DNA of 64,000 bases from Salinisphaera dokdonensis (GTDB taxonomy: Bacteria; Pseudomonadota; Gammaproteobacteria; Nevskiales; Salinisphaeraceae): NCBI RefSeq assembly GCF_040361215.1, contig NZ_APND01000005.1, positions 1-64,000 on the forward strand, in the 5' to 3' direction. A program made the translations under genes and the position numbers. The stretch's first letter is position 1, and each line of letters opens with the position of its first letter. Positions 25,971-33,977 of the stretch are shown piece after piece. The notes beneath the pieces are model-generated. The model saw only the letters and a program-made list of their open reading frames with translations. It made no database searches and had not been told where the DNA came from.

Positions 25971-26840
25971 TTGAACGAACGTACTAATCCTCCTACCGCT
26001 GGCCGCTGGGGGCCTGAACGCCGATTGGCATTTATCGAGTTTCGCTTGCTCTGGGACGGCGAGATGAATCGATCCGACTTGGTCGATTTCTTTGGGATCT
26101 CGGCTCAACAGGCATCGGCCGATATACAGCAATACAAAGAGCGCGCACCGGGCAACCTGACCTATGATCGCAACGCTAAGCGGTATGTAAGGGGCGAGCA
26201 TTTCGCGCCGGCACTGGTTTCTGATCGAGCGGAGGCCTATACGGAGGAGTTGCTTGGCCTCGGCACAACTACCGGCCACGATGGCTCAAGCTGGATTGGC
26301 TCGCCGCCGCCCTACGCGGCACTACCCTCGGCACGACGCAGCGTCGACCCCACAATCCTGCGAGTGCTCTTACAGGCGATTCGCCGCAACCACATGGTCG
26401 AGGTGGAATATCAATCCATGAACCGACCGAGCCCGACTACGCGGTGGTTGAGCCCGCATGCACTAGGCTACGACGGTCAGCGTTGGCACGTTCGGGCCTA
26501 CTCTCATCGGCATGAGATGTTCCGCGACTATGTGATCGCTCGCATCGTCTCGACGGGCGCGCAAGAAACGTCAACGATCGATCCGGCCACAGATGCCGAA
26601 TGGCATCAGACCATCACCGTTCGAATCGGGCCGCATGAAAAACTCTCTGACGGACAGAAGACCGCTATCGCATGGGAGTACGGGATGCGTGACGGTAGCG
26701 CTGAGATAACAGTCCGCGTCTCGATGGTTTTCTACCTATTAAGAATGCTGCGACTCGACAATGATGCAGGTAGCCGAAGTCCTGAGGCCCAGCAGATCGT
26801 ACTTTTGAACCCGGAAGACATACCGGGCAATACCCAGTAA
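25971..26840 (+). CDS. WYL-domain transcriptional regulator, BrxR/CapW-like
   Basis: 289 residues, TTG start. Residues 14-60 form a winged helix (RRLAFIEFRLLWDGEMNRSD, then FGISAQQASADI). A WYL domain lies at about 125-205 (VEVEYQSMNR, then WLSPHALGYDGQRWHVRAY, with the HVRAY and RDYVIARI motifs), and a WCX-like C terminus follows (about 210-285). This is the architecture of BrxR and CapW, ligand-responsive regulators that control phage-defence operons. No defence operon follows on the plus strand; the divergent DUF3892, DUF2188 and DUF4062 genes are the nearest targets. An inverted repeat at 25925-25952 is a candidate operator. Confidence 0.82.
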   Translation: MNERTNPPTAGRWGPERRLAFIEFRLLWDGEMNRSDLVDFFGISAQQASADIQQYKERAPGNLTYDRNAKRYVRGEHFAPALVSDRAEAYTEELLGLGTTTGHDGSSWIGSPPPYAALPSARRSVDPTILRVLLQAIRRNHMVEVEYQSMNRPSPTTRWLSPHALGYDGQRWHVRAYSHRHEMFRDYVIARIVSTGAQETSTIDPATDAEWHQTITVRIGPHEKLSDGQKTAIAWEYGMRDGSAEITVRVSMVFYLLRMLRLDNDAGSRSPEAQQIVLLNPEDIPGNTQ

Positions 26841-26895
26841 GAGCAAAGGCCGGAATGGCCAACTAGCGCCAGGGCGCGCCGCCCCAGCCAACGTC

Positions 26896-27153
26896 TCAAC
26901 TCGGCTGACGACTGATCGACAGAACACTCGATTCATGGCTTTCCTCAACCGTCACGGCAAAACGGCGGATAGAGTCAGCTTCTGGCCAGAGACGCATGCG
27001 TTCGCTGAGGTCGTTCACACGTGCCTTTCCAAGAGCCTCCGCCTTGCGCCTAAGTTCGGCGAGCCGGCCTTGCTTTGCACGCGCACGTTGTTCGCGAGCC
27101 CGCCTCTCCTGCTGCAGCCGCTTTGCTTCAGCAATCGAGTACAGACGGATCAT
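26896..27153 (-). CDS. Hypothetical small basic coiled-coil protein
   Basis: About 85 residues. The N-terminal half is a highly charged helix (AKRLQQERRAREQRARAKQG), then LSERMRLWPEADSIRRFAVTVEESHE. The second part is repeated in the truncated reading frame at 28224-28427 (LSERMRVWQEAASVRRFAAAVEEGH), which supports real coding. A TTG at 27165 is an alternative start; neither has a convincing ribosome site. Family unknown to me. Confidence 0.45.
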   Translation of the reverse strand: MIRLYSIAEAKRLQQERRAREQRARAKQGRLAELRRKAEALGKARVNDLSERMRLWPEADSIRRFAVTVEESHESSVLSISRQPS

Positions 27154-27281
27154 GAACTTGTTCAACCGGTTTTCGAGCAGCCTGCGGACATGGGCGGCGA
27201 TTGCTTACAAGCAATAGTTCCATACTTCGGTGTCGAGTTCCGCCCCATTTCGGGGTGGGCCGGAGCGTACTAAGCACAAGG

Positions 27282-27299
27282 AGCCCGCGTGCGTGGGCT
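27282..27299. terminator. Hairpin at the 3' end of a hypothetical gene
   Basis: AGCCC/GGGCT 5-base stem (a sixth G-T pair is possible) lying just downstream of the stop of the minus-strand gene ending at 27305. It lacks a clear T-run, so factor-independent termination is uncertain. Confidence 0.3.
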
Positions 27300-27304
27300 T
27301 CGGC

Positions 27305-27943
27305 TTAATCATAGCCCGTTCGTGAGACCTCAACCGTTTCGTAAGAAACGGCCGGCGGTGGCCCATAGACTTGATCGTTAATCCATTGCCCGTCGTATCG
27401 CTGGCCTTTGAACCACATTTGTTCAGGGCGCCAGAAGCAGATATCGCAGAGGAGAAAGCTAGCAGCCTCAGGAGTTAGAACCGGGGTTCTACCGCTATAA
27501 GCAAAGACGGTCGTGTTGCCACCTATGCTTTCAAAGGCATTATCTTGATCGAAGTCGCTTTCCTGCCATTCGCCCTTGAGATCCGGGTCCTCATAGAAGA
27601 CGGCAGGCGACGGGCTAGCCCGCTTTTCGGCAAGGTACTCCTCGACGAGCTTCAAACATACGAGGTGCCACATGAGTTGGTCCTCGAGGAAGCCTTTCGA
27701 TTTCTCGAATTCGAGCGCCTCCTTCACATCCATCGCAATTACGAAGCCCTCGGCCAAGGTCTGCTCGGCGGCTTCCGAAGCTCGCCGTATGAAATTAATC
27801 TCAGACCAGTTTTTAAAGCCGTCGCGACGCGCCAGTGCGTCTAGCGCCTTACTGTGCGAAAGCACGTCGGCACGAGCGAGCAACTTGGCTTCACGCCGAT
27901 AGCCGCGCATGTTGCGCTCGGAAAGATAACGAGGATAGATCAT
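27305..27943 (-). CDS. Hypothetical protein with LSHSKALDALARRDGFKNW motif
   Basis: About 212 residues. Residues 13-50 (REAKLLARADVLSHSKALDA, then LARRDGFKNWSEINF) form a short helical module seen at the N terminus of several proteins on mobile elements. The rest is acidic, with tryptophan and aromatic clusters (LCDICFWRPEQMWFKGQRYD), and no family I recognise. The start at 27943 is chosen for the CGGAG site 7 bases upstream; the longer frame to 28000 has none. No partner gene is obvious. Confidence 0.6.
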   Translation of the reverse strand: MIYPRYLSERNMRGYRREAKLLARADVLSHSKALDALARRDGFKNWSEINFIRRASEAAEQTLAEGFVIAMDVKEALEFEKSKGFLEDQLMWHLVCLKLVEEYLAEKRASPSPAVFYEDPDLKGEWQESDFDQDNAFESIGGNTTVFAYSGRTPVLTPEAASFLLCDICFWRPEQMWFKGQRYDGQWINDQVYGPPPAVSYETVEVSRTGYD

Positions 27944-28223
27944 TGCGAACTCCGTAAGGCCGTGACGGTGCCCACTGCCGCATAGCCGATGGATTAGCAA
28001 TGACGGGTATTAGAGAAGGTGCAGACCGTCCTATGAGGTTCGCCGAGGTGGGCAGCTGGCCACGGTCAGCGGCACGAACCGAGTATGTCCGCAACGACGA
28101 TAGGTTGTAAATAGTCAGTTACGAACACTCGAATGCGCGTTTGCATCGGTTATTCACTCCTCCTCTGGCATATATTGCGTCAATCGCTCGGGTGGCGGCG
28201 CGGCGTTGCTCGACCATCCCCCA

Positions 28224-28427
28224 CTATTGAGTAGCACACCGTTCTGGAGTCCAATCACCTGAAGCCTGGAGATTGCATGAATCGATCGCTTCTGCGTATT
28301 CCCGCGCCCATGCAAGCGATTGCATCAGATCGTCCGATGATTGATCGGCGAGTTCACCCAACGCATGACCTTCCTCAACCGCTGCAGCGAACCGGCGAAC
28401 GGATGCAGCTTCTTGCCAGACACGCAT
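28224..28427 (-). pseudogene. 5'-truncated paralogue of the small gene at 26896
   Basis: The reading frame (67 residues from ATG) starts inside the conserved segment. Upstream of it the same frame still reads LKRKAEALEKARIDSLSERM, matching the other copy, but an in-frame TAA precedes this and no start codon is left. The C-terminal extension (DDLMQSLAWAREYAEAIDS) is not present in the other copy. A duplicated accessory gene in decay. Confidence 0.45.
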
Positions 28428-28575
28428 TCGCTCGCTGAGACTATCGATCCGGGCCTTTTCAAGCGCTTCGGCCTTACGCTTGAGTTAAGAGCGCATACGC
28501 GGACTTTGTTCTACAGTGCAAAGCGACACCGAGACCACTAATACAGAATAAGAGCGGTAGGACGGGTGGTAAGTC

Positions 28576-29037
28576 ATGAGCGCATACAGGGAGCTCCGAC
28601 TAAACGAACAGGCCATCGATTTGCTGGGCAGAGAACGCCTTACTCAACTCTCAGCCCGAAAGCTTGGTCAACCGGCCATGGTTCGGGACATGGTTCTCAA
28701 GGGCCTGCTCGTCGAGAGCGCGCACTACGTGTGCGAGACCAGCGGCGTTCCGCGAAGACTATTCGACCAGGTTATTTCGCGCTCCACTCTCAGGTCGGCG
28801 TCCAAGCGTAAGTCGCAACGTCTATCGAAAAGAGCGTCAGAAGCACTTTTGCGGTTGGTCAGGACCATCGCCTTAGCGGAGGAAGTGTTCGGCGATCGTG
28901 AACGTGCGATTTTTTGGCTCACCACACCCAATCCCGTGTTCGAGGAAGAAGCTCCGATCACACTGGTCGATACGGAGAGCGGAACCGATTGGGTAGAGCA
29001 GACGCTCGTCCGTACGATGCACGGCGTCTGCGCATGA
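28576..29037 (+). CDS. Xre/MbcA/ParS-type antitoxin-like protein (DUF2384), no adjacent toxin
   Basis: 153 residues. The C-terminal part shows the antitoxin pattern: RLVRTIALAEEVFGDRERAI, then FWLTTPNPVFEEEAPITLVD and a final WVEQTLVRTMHG helix. The N-terminal third should be a DNA-binding or dimerisation region. In RES-Xre or Mbc systems a toxin gene follows at once; here the next gene is convergent and encodes an SRAP protein, so this antitoxin is an orphan. It may act only as a regulator. Confidence 0.72.
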   Translation: MSAYRELRLNEQAIDLLGRERLTQLSARKLGQPAMVRDMVLKGLLVESAHYVCETSGVPRRLFDQVISRSTLRSASKRKSQRLSKRASEALLRLVRTIALAEEVFGDRERAIFWLTTPNPVFEEEAPITLVDTESGTDWVEQTLVRTMHGVCA

Positions 29038-29104
29038 GCCGCCGGCCAAGTAAACGAGCGTGGCGGCCGCTGGCGCCGGTCTCGATATAACCTCCTATGT
29101 CGAT

Positions 29105-29136
29105 GGGAGGTGCGCGATTCCGCATGCACACCTCCC
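29105..29136. terminator. Strong hairpin between convergent genes
   Basis: GGGAGGTG (29105-29112) and CACCTCCC (29129-29136) pair perfectly over 8 bases around a 16-base loop that can itself form a small GCG/CGC stem. It sits between the ends of the antitoxin-like gene and the SRAP gene. No T-run follows on either strand, so it may work as a bidirectional stop or only stabilise mRNA ends. Confidence 0.45.
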
Positions 29137-29144
29137 GGTTGCCG

Positions 29145-29825
29145 CTAGAGATTGACCCTTTCGATCACCGCGAGATCATCGTTGGAAGGATTGCCGACTC
29201 GCGTTGGCACGGGCCAACTTTCATATGCCTGGTACCGACCGTCCGCGAGAATCTCGTGCAGGTGCTGATTGCTTGAGTGGTGGAGCCACGCTCGCGCTGC
29301 GTCGAAGGTTAGGGCCTGCGGCTGCCGGTTATGGATATGCGCGATATCGTCATTGGGCTCACCGGTCAGAATGGCGTAGGTCACTTGTCCGGCCGCCGGA
29401 TGGTCAGCGGGCAGTCGAGCGGCCTTGCTCCATAGGCCGGCGAAGAAGAACGGCCCGCCTTTTTCGGGCCGAATCGCGAAGGGCTGTTTTCGGTCACCGT
29501 CGCGCTGCCATTCATACCACCAGTCGGCAGCGACCAGGCAGCGCTGGTGCGCGAACGACTTGGCGAAAAGTTTCTTGTCCGCGACCGTTTCCGACCGGGC
29601 ATTGATCGGCGCAAGCTTGGTATCGGTCGCCCAGTTCGGGATGAATCCCCACCACGCGGGTCCGAGCTTGACCTCTCCCGTGTCGGGACTCTTCAGGGCG
29701 CATAGCTGAAACGTGCCAGGCGGTTGGTTGTATCCCGAGTCGCCCAGGGTCTTTTCGGAAACGACGGCGTCCACGATTCTCGCGAAGTCCGTCGGCGGGC
29801 TGGTTCGACCATAGCGTCCACACAT
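29145..29825 (-). CDS. SOS response-associated peptidase (SRAP, YedK/HMCES family)
   Basis: 226 residues with catalytic Cys2 exposed after Met removal (MCGRYG). AINARSETV supplies the conserved Asn, CLVAADWWYEW the catalytic Glu, and HIHNRQPQAL the His region. These proteins form a covalent thiazolidine link with abasic sites in single-stranded DNA and so shield stalled forks. Length is normal. SRAP genes are often accessory, next to SOS or mobile-element genes; the neighbours here do not define a specific partner. Confidence 0.9.
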   Translation of the reverse strand: MCGRYGRTSPPTDFARIVDAVVSEKTLGDSGYNQPPGTFQLCALKSPDTGEVKLGPAWWGFIPNWATDTKLAPINARSETVADKKLFAKSFAHQRCLVAADWWYEWQRDGDRKQPFAIRPEKGGPFFFAGLWSKAARLPADHPAAGQVTYAILTGEPNDDIAHIHNRQPQALTFDAARAWLHHSSNQHLHEILADGRYQAYESWPVPTRVGNPSNDDLAVIERVNL

Positions 29826-30102
29826 GCGGCTAGTGTAGCCATGACACGAATACGTTCGATAGCTAAGCCGCCGCGCTTCTCCCTTCGAACGATCCGCTCA
29901 ACGGGGTCATGTGCTGGTAGAGTTGATTTACGCCAATAGGCGATCCGAACAGGCCTAGCCTGGGCCCGGTGAAGGCCAGTGCCGTAACGCTCTTTATGAG
30001 TATTCGTCCAGGAGTTACCGCCGGGGTTTTATGTCGAGGACAGCAAGCGCGACATTTCGCCCCGGCGTGCGGCAACCAAGCACCATTGAGCTTTGCACAG
30101 AT

Positions 30103-30900
30103 CTATTCGGATCCGCCGAACTCCAAAGTGCCGATATCCGGCCACTGGATCAAACGGTCGGCATAGCGTGTGAAGGTCGTCGCCGGTACAACACTCCGGA
30201 ACCATTGCAGGCGATTGTATGCCGACACGGCGGCTTCGCCGTCCCCCGCCAGCACCCGGGGCGCCTCCGTCTCCACCCAGTCCTGCAGGATCACGTAGGC
30301 GTCGATGCCACGCTCGGCTAGATAAAACGTGGTCGACTGACCGGGTGCGTCGTAATCCCAGTCGATATGCCGCGGGGCGTGGTTGCTGCCGACCAGCGCG
30401 ATAACGAGCCGGTCGTCGGTAACTAGGTCCGCGATGTGCTCGGCCATGACGAAGTCGCGGCCACCCGGATGATCGATTGACTGGGTCGGGATCGAGTCGA
30501 TGGCATTGAGCTTCAGACAATCCTGATGCGCGAGCCTGGCCGTCGTCTGTAGCAAACGTCGCAAGCTCGGTGAGTCATGGATCGATGGCAGGCTCATCGA
30601 GCCGATTGCTTCGGGCTCGTTAGCGAGAGATCGCCACGTGTCGGCCTGGTCGACCGGAATCTCAAGTGCCAAGGTGACACACCGATCGTGGTGGAGCGCG
30701 CGACGAATCAAAGCCGACGTGAAGGCATGCGATTTTGGGCGCCGGTGGCTTTCGCCCACCATGAGCACCGGAGCCCCGAACGCCGGCTCGGGGATGTCAG
30801 CCACGACGTGGGCGACATCTGTTGATGTGTCCGCCTCAGCGGGATACGCAGCGTTCGCCAGTAATACGGCAAGACCGGTAACGGCGAGCCATCGATACAT
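30103..30900 (-). CDS. Secreted ChaN/TraB/EreA-superfamily-like protein
   Basis: 265 residues with a Sec signal peptide (1-22). The core has VLMVGESHRRPKSHAF near residue 40, then ALEIPVDQA, DSIPTQSI and LVIALVGSNHAPR. The GESH and GSNH histidine motifs resemble the TIKI/TraB/ChaN/erythromycin-esterase superfamily, in which such residues bind metal or heme. The exact family is unclear. The start at 30900 is selected because it yields a clean signal peptide; the frame to 31050 adds an arginine-rich, non-coding-like segment. The gene upstream ends 9 bases before it. Confidence 0.6.
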   Translation of the reverse strand: MYRWLAVTGLAVLLANAAYPAEADTSTDVAHVVADIPEPAFGAPVLMVGESHRRPKSHAFTSALIRRALHHDRCVTLALEIPVDQADTWRSLANEPEAIGSMSLPSIHDSPSLRRLLQTTARLAHQDCLKLNAIDSIPTQSIDHPGGRDFVMAEHIADLVTDDRLVIALVGSNHAPRHIDWDYDAPGQSTTFYLAERGIDAYVILQDWVETEAPRVLAGDGEAAVSAYNRLQWFRSVVPATTFTRYADRLIQWPDIGTLEFGGSE

Positions 30901-30908
30901 CGGCGGCC

Positions 30909-31226
30909 CTAGCGGCGCTGCCGCTCGATTTGCCGCCGAGCGCTTGGGTCCTTTTCCAAGATGTGTTGCGCCTCGTCGCTGTCCAGCGGCCAAGCACGTC
31001 GCGGCGCACCGCCGCTGGCTTGCTCGACGCCGTCGCTCAAACGAAAGCACACGACACCCCGCCCAGGCACTTTCGACTGTTGCATGGATTGCCGCGCGAT
31101 CAGGAACGTCTCTTTCACTTGGCTGACCGTCATCGTCGTGAAGACGTGTAGTCGACCGTTGAGACGGCGGACCAGCACCTCATCGCCGGGATTGAGGCCG
31201 GCAAGCACGGAAACTGACTCAAGCAT
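30909..31226 (-). CDS. Hypothetical small soluble protein
   Basis: About 105 residues. Start at 31226 is supported by an AAAAGG site 6 bases upstream. The N-terminal half (LAGLNPGDEVLVRRLNGRLH) reads like a small beta-barrel; the C-terminal third is rich in Gln, Arg and Ser and ends in RRQIERQRR. No family recognised. It ends 9 bases before the ChaN-like gene and may share its transcript. Longer frames to 31430 exist but have no ribosome site. Confidence 0.5.
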   Translation of the reverse strand: MLESVSVLAGLNPGDEVLVRRLNGRLHVFTTMTVSQVKETFLIARQSMQQSKVPGRGVVCFRLSDGVEQASGGAPRRAWPLDSDEAQHILEKDPSARRQIERQRR

Positions 31227-31558
31227 GGAAGACCTTTTCATCGCCATGAATACGGGTCGGAATAAGAAGTACGCGCTGTTTTCCCTGCAGAAATCGGCGT
31301 CACCGCGGTTTGCGTTTGCCGACTCGAAGACTAACCCCTGTCTCGATACGCGGTCGATCAGCACCAGCGACCTGAACGCTTCGCGAAAACGTCCGCACGC
31401 TAGGTCAGGGCCTCTGTGCGTGCATCGCAAGCGCGTTTACGTGGCCCGGCGTTTTGGCGATGCACGGCTTCTCCGCGTTGTCGACTAAGCGGCCACGGCA
31501 GACGAGGCATGCAACGGGATTTATAGAACGACCGCGGCGTTTAGCTACAGTAAAAAAT

Positions 31559-32068
31559 ATGAAGCCAGATACACGCTTCGATTTCGACGCACAGCTTGCG
31601 CGCTCCAGCCCCCGCCCTGAACGCATGAGTCCGGAAGAAAAGGCCAGACAGGAGAAACGGCATCGCGCGCTCGTCGCCGAATGGCGCAAGGACCCCGAGT
31701 GGGCGGCGGCCGAGAAGCAGCTCGGGGATGAGCGCTTCTACTTATCTGCCAGCGGTCTTGGAAAACTGGCTGGCAACGTGAGCGGGTCGACGGTTCATCG
31801 CTGGCATAGGGCGGGCAAAGTGGTTGGAGTGCCTTACCGCGGCCACGGCTATCGGTACCCAAGAGATCAGCTCGATGACACCAATCAGCTACCCGAGGGT
31901 CTCGGCCAGGTTATCGCGGAACTTGGCCACGGCAACTTCATCTGGGTATGGCTGACGACGCCACATGCCGGGCTTCGCGCTACCGCGCCACTCGATGCGC
32001 TCAAATCGGGCCGCATGGACCGCGTGCTGGCTGTGGCGAGCTCGGACGCAAGCGGGGCATTTTCTTAG
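31559..32068 (+). CDS. Helix-turn-helix protein with DUF2384-like antitoxin tail
   Basis: 169 residues. The first 55 are charged and likely flexible; residues 60-105 form an AlpA/MerR-like helix-turn-helix (LSASGLGKLAGNVSGSTVHR, then RGHGYRYPRDQL). Residues 115-160 (IAELGHGNFIWVWLTTPHAG, then TAPLDALKSG) match the C-terminal helix pattern of DUF2384/MbcA antitoxins. Start ATG at 31559; the frame upstream to 31454 is extra. No toxin gene is adjacent, so this is a second possible orphan antitoxin-like regulator in the window. Confidence 0.6.
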   Translation: MKPDTRFDFDAQLARSSPRPERMSPEEKARQEKRHRALVAEWRKDPEWAAAEKQLGDERFYLSASGLGKLAGNVSGSTVHRWHRAGKVVGVPYRGHGYRYPRDQLDDTNQLPEGLGQVIAELGHGNFIWVWLTTPHAGLRATAPLDALKSGRMDRVLAVASSDASGAFS

Positions 32069-32407
32069 GGGATCATGCCCATCGAAGCTCGTCTGCGGCT
32101 CTGGCACTAGGCCTTGACCGAGGCGACCTTGGGTCATGCAACACTTGCCGTCTGACTAGGCTATAAGCCCACGTCGCTACGAGCTATTCGGCTGCCGCGT
32201 CGCTCGTTATACCGCCAATTACAGATTTTGTATAACGGGTCGAATCGAGTAAATGCGACCGCCTTTACCCGAGGGTTGTGCATGCCATCGGCTGCACTTG
32301 CCGGTTGAGCATCGCCGCCAGCAGCGCTTTTGTCGTGCCCGGCGTAGAGTAGATCCAGATCAGTCAATCAGTGTTTGGGCCATTTGCCTACCGGTGCGGG
32401 AGTTGTC
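32069..32407. other. Intergenic stretch with no supported gene
   Basis: About 340 bases between the HTH protein and the ParD-like protein. No open reading frame of credible composition was found on either strand. The GGGAG at 32397-32401 is the ribosome site of the next gene. Confidence 0.5.
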
Positions 32408-32827
32408 ATGCGAATCCCTCGACTTACCTTATTCAGAGTGGCATCCATCGCGACACTCGCGTGGCTCGCGACGCGACGGATCAGTCCAGCCCACGCCAGC
32501 GCTGAGATCGTGCCCTCACGGCTTGTAGAAGACGCGCGCCGCGATGCCGCTGCTGCCAATCGCTCTCTGACGAATCAACTCGAGCGATGGTTGCGCATGG
32601 GCCAGTTTTTGGACCAACTTGAGGAGATTGGTTACGACCGCGTCCAGCTTGCGCTAACAGGATCGATATCGCCGGATGAACTCAACGCATTGGAACGCTC
32701 GATTTTCGATACGGCGTTCGAGCAGCGGATGCGCGCCCCCGGCCCCGAAGAAAAGGAGTTCTTTGCCGAGCTCGGACGTCAACAACGTGAGGCCGGTTTC
32801 GATTTATCGAAACTGGGCACTCGATGA
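32408..32827 (+). CDS. ParD-like protein with N-terminal hydrophobic segment
   Basis: 139 residues. A short hydrophobic segment (residues 9-20, RVASIATLAWLA) precedes a ParD_like ribbon-helix-helix part (IVPSRLVEDARRDAAAANRS, then LTNQLERWLRMGQFLD), and an acidic C-terminal stretch includes ISPDELNALERSIFDTAFEQ. The same blocks in the same order appear in the convergent protein at 33211-33579, so the two are paralogues. The ParD_like family is usually an unpaired antitoxin. Overlaps a 42-residue membrane protein gene (ATGA) downstream. Start chosen for the GGGAG site. Confidence 0.7.
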   Translation: MRIPRLTLFRVASIATLAWLATRRISPAHASAEIVPSRLVEDARRDAAAANRSLTNQLERWLRMGQFLDQLEEIGYDRVQLALTGSISPDELNALERSIFDTAFEQRMRAPGPEEKEFFAELGRQQREAGFDLSKLGTR

Positions 32828-32952
32828 GCGCGCTGACACAGCTGGTTTTGTTTGGTGCCCTGTTACTGGGGATCGGCATCGGCGGCTTATCTATCGCCCG
32901 ACGCCTAGATCGTCGCGACGAGCTACGTCATCGGCGCAATCGGTCGCGGTAG
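32824..32952 (+). CDS. 42-residue single-pass membrane protein
   Basis: Starts at the ATGA that overlaps the preceding stop codon, so it is likely to be translationally coupled. A hydrophobic helix (LVLFGALLLGIGIGGLSIA, residues 7-25) is followed by a basic tail (RRLDRRDELRHRRNRSR). This size and shape resemble small toxin or accessory membrane peptides and also the 65-residue protein of the convergent cassette. No family assignment. Confidence 0.55.
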   Translation: MSALTQLVLFGALLLGIGIGGLSIARRLDRRDELRHRRNRSR

Positions 32953-33210
32953 TTGTCGAGACAAACAGGTCAGGCAAATCCCGCGGCATGTCGGATGACG
33001 CGCTGGCGGAACAGAGGCGAGACAATACTCGAAGATCGACTGCATTACTTTCCTGATCGGCTGCACTGTGAGAGCCCTAACGAATTTGAGCGTGCTCGGC
33101 CGGCAGGCACGTTTTAGAGGAAGATCGGATCTTGCGCCAGTCGGTTACGTACCTTGGTATGGCCCGTAGACGGAAGAGTCCTCTGCTTTCGTCGCTCGGC
33201 GGGCCTGCAA

Positions 33211-33579
33211 CTAGCCTTCGCCGCCCCCGGCATACTTCATTCGTTCTCCAAACTCGGCGTCGTAAAGCGCGCGCTCGATGGACGATAGACGATCCGGCGA
33301 TATGTTCCCTCGAAGCGCTTCAGAGACATTCTCGTAGTCGAAATCAGGTCGCAGGTCCCATACGCGACCAATATGAGCCCATCGTTCGATCTGCTCGGCG
33401 GCAGACCGGCCCATCGGTTTCGTATCGTGCTCTGCAGCCTCGACAAGCCCCGTATCCAAAAGGATTGGGCGTCCTTTAGCCGCTTTTTGTTTTCGGTTTT
33501 TCATATCGTTCCGGGCGCTGCGCACTACAGCCAGGATCACGAACCCTGCGGCGAAAAGCGCGAGCAATACACCTGTCAT
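33211..33579 (-). CDS. Membrane-anchored ParD-like protein, paralogue of the 32408 gene
   Basis: 122 residues. An N-terminal membrane helix (VLLALFAAGFVILAVVRSA, 4-22) is followed by a basic linker, a ParD_like segment (LLDTGLVEAAEHDTKPMGRS, then AAEQIERWAHIGRVWDL) and the block ISPDRLSSIERALYDAEFGE shared with the plus-strand copy. GGAGA before the start at 33579 supports the full-length reading. Together with the small membrane genes upstream it forms a second cassette, facing the first. Confidence 0.68.
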   Translation of the reverse strand: MTGVLLALFAAGFVILAVVRSARNDMKNRKQKAAKGRPILLDTGLVEAAEHDTKPMGRSAAEQIERWAHIGRVWDLRPDFDYENVSEALRGNISPDRLSSIERALYDAEFGERMKYAGGGEG

Positions 33580-33582
33580 GAT

Positions 33583-33651
33583 CTATTCTCCGGTAAGCGT
33601 AATTGAAGCGAGGGTCAAGACGGCTGTTGCCAGAAGAACCACGCACCGCAT
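33583..33651 (-). CDS. Possible 22-residue hydrophobic peptide
   Basis: An ATG at 33651 with AGGAA 9 bases upstream opens a 22-codon frame (MRCVVLLATAVLTLASITLT then GE) that is a bare membrane helix and ends inside the ribosome site of the ParD-like gene. It could be a leader peptide or chance. Listed as doubtful. Confidence 0.25.
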   Translation of the reverse strand: MRCVVLLATAVLTLASITLTGE

Positions 33652-33737
33652 GCTTAGTATTTCCTATTCACATATCGGACCCAGAGTGTGCCGCCCGACG
33701 CTGTCACGTACGAACGACTCTCTAAGGCCGTGCAATG

Positions 33738-33935
33738 TCACTCATCATCCTTATCCTTTGTGCAGTGTATATACGTGCCGCGCGGCCGATTCTCGCGAAC
33801 CATTTCGACCTCGCGCCCCTCCCGCGCCTTCCGGCGAGCGCGGGCTTCGCGCTGTTGACGTGTACCGACCCACAGGGACAGCAGCATGCCCAACACCAGA
33901 AGTAGCGTTGCGATTAAAAGCGGCCATTCACCCAT
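33738..33935 (-). CDS. 65-residue single-pass membrane protein
   Basis: Starts at 33935 with a GAGGA site. One membrane helix (LLIATLLLVLGMLLSLWV, residues 5-22) is followed by a highly basic region (RQQREARARRKAREGREVEM) and a short acidic end with one cysteine (IHCTKDKDDE). The layout is the same as the 42-residue protein of the opposing cassette, though the sequences differ. Function unknown. Longer frame to 33977 rejected for want of a ribosome site. Confidence 0.5.
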   Translation of the reverse strand: MGEWPLLIATLLLVLGMLLSLWVGTRQQREARARRKAREGREVEMVRENRPRGTYIHCTKDKDDE

Positions 33936-33977
33936 GCGGTTTTCCTCTTTCTTGGTTTCCGACCTCATACTTCGCAC

